From Norana najaformis (taxonomy: Eukaryota > Annelida > Clitellata > Crassiclitellata > Hormogastridae), in assembly GCA_964023275.1 (NCBI GenBank), contig OZ029928.1:1612001-1676000 (forward strand): a DNA stretch of 64,000 bases. The letters are read 5' to 3'. Under the pieces are notes generated by a model. The model had not been told where the DNA came from and did no database searches. It worked only from the letters and a program-made list of their open reading frames with translations. This document shows, one piece after another, positions 60,041 to 64,000 of this stretch. Each line of letters opens with the position of its first letter. Within the stretch, counting starts at the first letter, position 1. The position numbers and the translations under genes were made by a program.

Positions 60041-60901
60041 TTTGCAAACTACCTCTTATTATTAATAAATGTATTGTGTAAGGCACACAATGACATTCTC
60101 TGAAATAAAGTTAAACCAGAATACAAGAAAGTGCCAGAATTAGTAGCATATGGGCAAATCTGTCACATAACCTCTTTCCTTTAAAAATTTGGTCACAAAA
60201 GCATCAAAAGCTCCAACTGTGAAAAGGTTCGTCATAAACTTGTAAAATCATTAGACCATATCCTTGTGTCGCTTTAGCAAACATTAGTGTTATTCCAGCT
60301 CAAGTTGACCAATTCTGAGGAATGTTCCCGCCCGACCATCTCAGAATTGGCTGAAATTTTAACCACATGTTGCAAGATGTACTGGATGGCAAAGCCCGAA
60401 ATTTTTCTGCAATATGTCAAATACTTTCCAAGGTATCGTTGATTCCACGACCCCACCCTCCAAAGGCATTTCGTGAAACTTCACGATGTCCACTTTTTGA
60501 GAATTGATATCTCTAGAGCTTCTAAACCAATTTAGATGATTTTTTCTATGTGTACAGTTTATTGTGCAGATTACAAAAATATAATTATTATTTCTGTGTG
60601 TCCTATGATTTCAGCTGTATTAAATGTCAAAAGTGCCTTCATATTCATTTTATTTCTAAATCTTTCAATATTCAGTGATCAATATCTCCACAATTACCAG
60701 GCACCATGCAATCAATTTTTATAGGTATACTGCCTATGTAGCTGGCAACTACTTGGCAGAGTTTGACTTGATTACTTATTCACATCTGCTGGATATAGTA
60801 GTTCACCAAAACTGACAGGGGTGTCAGAGAGAAAAAATATTCCCAAAAAGGGTCATAAAAATATTATTTTTTTATTGCATTTTCTGATAGTTATCATTTG
60901 A
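60041..60901. other. Intergenic DNA before the CACTG transposon
   Basis: AT-rich sequence with no exon or named repeat recognised. Confidence 0.45.
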
Positions 60902-60904
60902 TAA

Positions 60905-61035
60905 CACTGGTCAACATAGAAATCGTTACTGACTGGAAAAGGCCCTAATGTGTAGCATCTTGGTGTGCTGAACACGAAAATAACCATAAAAATTTTTTAT
61001 TGGCTCTCGTTTTGAAAATATTTCATATAGTTCAT
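60905..61035 (+). repeat. Left terminal inverted repeat of the CACTG transposon
   Basis: Begins CACTGGTCAACA and contains GTGTGCTGAACACGAAAATA and ATTGGCTCTCGTTTT. It pairs imperfectly with 63135-63257 on the opposite strand. Confidence 0.78.
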
Positions 61036-61154
61036 TTTTTATGTTTCACCATGTAAATTTATGCAGTAGGACTGCGACAATATCCTAAATAAGTCTAGAA
61101 TGATGTAATATTTCACCTCATTGCATAATCCCATCATGGACACATCATGCACAG

Positions 61155-61240
61155 TTGATTACGTCATTTTCTGATGCAATGTAAAGCTACAGCCAGTCGG
61201 CTGCTGACGTAAGATGACGTCAGCAGTGTACTATATAAAG
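61155..61240 (+). promoter_or_regulatory. Transposon promoter: CRE-type sites and TATA box
   Basis: TATATAAAG stands at 61232-61240, about 120 bases before the ATG. Upstream, TGACGTCA (61215-61222) is a perfect CRE lying in an inverted repeat CTGCTGACGT - 6 bases - ACGTCAGCAG (61201-61226). A further TTACGTCA is near 61159. This is an unusually readable core promoter, consistent with a CREB/ATF-responsive start near 61262. Confidence 0.7.
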
Positions 61241-61354
61241 CGAGTCGGAACGGTTGAGCATTTACAATATTACAGACTTTGTGCGAGACAGTTTAAGTTA
61301 CTGTTTTATAAAACTATTATTACTTTATCCATTTAGATACAATACAGAACAGTA

Positions 61355-63046
61355 ATGCCTCGGAAGTGCGTAAATACTGTGGACAACTTTTGTTACATTT
61401 GTGGGGAAGTGACATTTGCCAACCAGAAGAAAAGTATCACTTATCAAGTCAAGAAGGCATATCATGCTTACTTCGAATGCAAGGTTGGTGACCAAGACAA
61501 GCCATGGGCTCCGCATATATGCTGTGCTACATGTACAACACAGCTTTCACAGTGGTTGAATGGCAAAAGACCATCAATGCCGTTTGCAGTTCCCATGGTG
61601 TGGAGAGAGCAAAGCAACCACGTAGATGACTGTTACTTCTGCTTGGTTCCTCCTCTTTCCGGTGGAATAACGAAGCAAAAGAAGTCGACAATAGTCTACC
61701 CAAACATTCCGTCAGCATTGAGACCAGTTCCACATGGTGATGGACTTCCTATTCCAGAACCTCCAGCAGAATATATTTTCCTTGATTCATCTGATGAGGA
61801 CAAGGGTGAGCCGACATGTTCTTCTCCTGGTCCGTCAGCGTGCAGTGATCCCGATTTTCACTGTGGTGCATCATCAACCCCACACAGAATAACACAGGAA
61901 GAACTAAATGACCTTGTTCGTGATTTGGACTTATCCAAAAACAAGGCAGAATTGCTAGGATCAAGACTCCAACAATGGAATCTTCTAGAAGAATATGTCA
62001 CAATTACTTCATATAGAAAGCGCCATCAGCAGTTGGAACCTTTCTTTATGAAGGAAGGTAATCTGGTATTCTGTTCCAATATTGACGACCTCATGAATGC
62101 CTTACAGATCACTCATGACCCACAAGAATGGAGACTCTTTGTAGACTCTTCAACACTGAGTCTTAAGGCTGTGCTTTTGCACAATGGAAACCGTCTTCCA
62201 TCTATTCCATTAGCGCATGCTGTCCACATGAAAGAGACATACGATAACTTAAAACAGCTACTGCATTCCATTGACTATAACAGGTACAAATGGCACCTGT
62301 GTGGTGATTTGAAGGTAGTTGCCATTTTAATGGGACTGCAGCAAGGATATACAAAATATATGTGTTTCTTGTGTCAGTGGGATAGCCGAGCAAGAGAGTT
62401 GCACTACGTGCGGAAGGAATGGACTCCCAGACAAAACATGGCAGTTGGACAGAAGAATATCCAGCACCCAGCTCTGGTCGAGGCTCACAAAATCCTACTA
62501 CCACCCCTTCACATCAAACTAGGTTTGGTGAAGAACTTCGTGAAAGCCATGGACCGCACTTCGCCAGCTTTCCGATACCTGCATGAAAAATTCCCTCGAC
62601 TCAGCGAAGCAAAGATTAAAGAGGGAGTTTTTGTGGGTCCTCAGATAAGAGAACTCTTCAAAGATGACCGCTTCAACAACTTGCTGGAGGGTGATGCGAA
62701 ACAAGCATGGAATGCTTTTCGTCTAGTGTCTACAGACTTTCTGGGGAATGTTAGGGCAGAAAACTACAAGGAACTAGTAGAAGACATGCTCAAGCAGTAC
62801 CAGAAATTTCGCTGCAATATGTCTCTGAAGATGCATTTCCTTCATTCCCATCTGGATTTCTTCCCTGACAACTGTGGTATGGTTAGTGACGAACATGGCG
62901 AACGTTTTCATCAAGATATCGCAACAATGGAGCAAAGGTACCAGGGAAAATGGTCCACTACAATGTTGGCTGACTACTGTTGGACACTCCGCAGAGATGC
63001 TCCCGAACAGCTGTACAAGAGACAGGCAAAAAAATCTAAGAACTAG
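61355..63046 (+). CDS. 563-residue cysteine-rich transposase-like protein
   Basis: The N-terminus is a ZAD/treble-clef-like module with CxxC pairs (CYIC at 13-16, CATC at 57-60), then DDCYFC (93-96) and a proline/serine/acidic linker (about 130-180). The C-terminal 330 residues look like a DDE-type core: VDSS (D264), CGDLK (D318) followed by GLQQGYTKYMCFLCQWD with a CxxC insert, and SDEHGERFHQD (E513/E516). The second block recalls the GDLPA...C..C pattern of CACTA tnp2 transposases. I remember close relatives in many invertebrates, always as uncharacterised proteins. No stops or frame changes interrupt it. Function as the mobilising enzyme is inferred from the flanking inverted repeats. A domesticated host protein is the alternative. 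Confidence 0.8.
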   Translation: MPRKCVNTVDNFCYICGEVTFANQKKSITYQVKKAYHAYFECKVGDQDKPWAPHICCATCTTQLSQWLNGKRPSMPFAVPMVWREQSNHVDDCYFCLVPPLSGGITKQKKSTIVYPNIPSALRPVPHGDGLPIPEPPAEYIFLDSSDEDKGEPTCSSPGPSACSDPDFHCGASSTPHRITQEELNDLVRDLDLSKNKAELLGSRLQQWNLLEEYVTITSYRKRHQQLEPFFMKEGNLVFCSNIDDLMNALQITHDPQEWRLFVDSSTLSLKAVLLHNGNRLPSIPLAHAVHMKETYDNLKQLLHSIDYNRYKWHLCGDLKVVAILMGLQQGYTKYMCFLCQWDSRARELHYVRKEWTPRQNMAVGQKNIQHPALVEAHKILLPPLHIKLGLVKNFVKAMDRTSPAFRYLHEKFPRLSEAKIKEGVFVGPQIRELFKDDRFNNLLEGDAKQAWNAFRLVSTDFLGNVRAENYKELVEDMLKQYQKFRCNMSLKMHFLHSHLDFFPDNCGMVSDEHGERFHQDIATMEQRYQGKWSTTMLADYCWTLRRDAPEQLYKRQAKKSKN

Positions 63047-63134
63047 TCTATGACCTGGTTTTTACAAATATTAACTGTAAGTGTATCACTATTGGCATGC
63101 ATTGTGCGATATAAAATTACTTCATTTCAGATTA

Positions 63135-63257
63135 CAAAAAAACTAGAGCCAATTCGGCATTTTCACTGTCATATTCGTGTTCAGCACATACAAATTGATA
63201 AGAACTGACTAATTTCATTTCAGTAACATGACTTTTGTAAAAATTTGTTGTCCAGTG
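63135..63257 (-). repeat. Right terminal inverted repeat of the CACTG transposon
   Basis: Read on the minus strand it begins CACTGGACAACA and contains TATGTGCTGAACACGAATAT and ATTGGCTCTAGTTTT, matching the left arm in order. Confidence 0.78.
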
Positions 63258-63479
63258 TAAGTGATCCAAAAATCCTGATGGCTTTTTTGTTTTAAGGAGT
63301 TTACAGAGTGTCAAATATGGTCATTTTTTGGCATCACGAGTTGCAGTTATGGGTGGTATTAACAGACTTGTTACCCTAACATTTCAATACCAAAACTGTG
63401 AAACCAATGTGATCACTTTTAAAAATATAAATGCAACATATCTAAGTAATTTTTATTGTAATCATAATCTCGAGATTTC

Positions 63480-64000
63480 TACAGCGCTCAACGAAAGCAG
63501 GAACCAGCTTATTCACAGGCGCTCAGTCAAAACAAAATCGATAGGCAAAAGGGTTCGGTTCCAGGTCAAGATCCAGGAGTCAGGCAGCTGGACGGCTATG
63601 GTGGATGGTGTTTGAAATTGAAACGAGAAGAGAGATAAGGGGAAGAGGAAGAATCAGGATAAGAAAGAAGTGAAGTGTTTGTGAGTTCGTATGATGGACA
63701 AGATAATTGTTGTAATTCTGGCGGGAGTTTATTTCAGAGGGGTGGAGCAGCTATGTCTATGGATAGATTTCCAAATTTTAAGGATGATGTGCTGATTGAA
63801 CGGAATGGTAGGATTTTAAATAATTGACGAAGATAGGAGAGTTGGGAGAATTGAAGTGTATTGTAGGTAAGGGATAAGACTTTGTACTCTATTCGTTCTG
63901 GTATTTTAATCCAATTAAGTGATTTCAGAACAGGAGTGATGTGATGATATTTGGGAGATTTGGTGACGGCACGAGCGAGAGCATTCTGAATTCCTTGAAG
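63480..64000 (-). mobile_element. CR1/Jockey-like LINE 3' end (family D), running off the window
   Basis: Opens with CTACAGCGCTCAACGAAAGC and TTCACAGGCGCTCAGTCAAA, as in the copy at 23640, and continues with GGCGGGAGTTTATTTCAGAG and GGTGGAGCAGCTATG. The RT segments on the minus strand follow the copy at 49605. Confidence 0.75.

Larger units (their letters stand above)
60905..63257 (+). mobile_element. CACTA/EnSpm-like DNA transposon, apparently intact
   Basis: The ends read CACTGGTCAACA (60905-60916) and, inverted, TGTTGTCCAGTG (63246-63257), flanked by TAA on both sides (60902-60904 and 63258-63260). Inward the two arms stay recognisably inverted for about 120 bases, with shared blocks GTGCTGAACACGAA and ATTGGCTCT. 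Between them lies one intact 563-residue ORF with its own TATA box. CACT(A/G) termini with a 3-bp duplication are typical of the CACTA/EnSpm superfamily; TAA would also fit PIF/Harbinger, but the protein does not. Total length is 2353 bases. Confidence 0.8.

Noticed and set aside
60902-63260. Classifying the 563-residue element as PIF/Harbinger because of the TAA flanks
   Set aside because: No Harbinger-type transposase motifs or Myb-like partner gene are present; CACTG ends and the GDLK-C..C block fit CACTA/EnSpm better.

Overview
This is invertebrate animal nuclear DNA. Coding sequence is split into short exons with consensus splice sites, the introns are AT-rich and full of decayed LINEs, DNA transposons and microsatellites, and there is a C2H2 zinc-finger array. 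I cannot fix the species; a marine invertebrate (lophotrochozoan, cnidarian or invertebrate deuterostome) fits best. No rRNA, tRNA or CRISPR array was seen.

Region 1 (1-13764) is the right-hand part of a Polinton/Maverick element of the adintovirus-like kind: protein-primed DNA polymerase B, adenain-like protease, a fibre-like protein, a block of minus-strand virion genes (likely major capsid, likely penton, packaging ATPase and small core proteins), a zinc-ribbon/PLA2-like protein, a chromodomain integrase and an acidic protein. Its left end lies outside the window. The right end is predicted at 13764. It looks nearly whole and therefore young.

Region 2 (17949-44662, minus strand) is one large host gene that I could assemble exon by exon: a signal-peptide exon, eight CUB domains each split over two exons, a transmembrane exon and a cytoplasmic-tail exon. 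All 19 exons agree in phase and give about 1190 residues, a type I membrane protein with an all-CUB ectodomain. Its introns hold two copies of an R2/R4-type LINE bracketed by ATT microsatellites, one of them carrying a nested LINE with a target-site duplication, plus CR1/Jockey-like and RTE-like remnants.

Region 3 (44.7-57.7 kb) is transposon-rich and gene-poor. It holds a piggyBac derivative with intact TTAA-flanked ends but a deleted core, several CR1-like LINE 3' ends, a THAP9/P-element fragment, a long RT-bearing LINE fragment, and 42-bp and 36-bp minisatellites.

Region 4 (57.8-64 kb) holds a C2H2 zinc-finger gene (minus strand), a putative secretory exon beside a roughly 200-bp tandem duplication, and an apparently intact 2353-bp DNA transposon (60905-63257). 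Its 563-residue cysteine-rich ORF has its own TATA/CRE promoter, lies between imperfect inverted repeats of about 120 bp that begin CACTGG, and is flanked by TAA duplications. This is my best candidate for an under-described system, because its protein family is usually left as uncharacterised.
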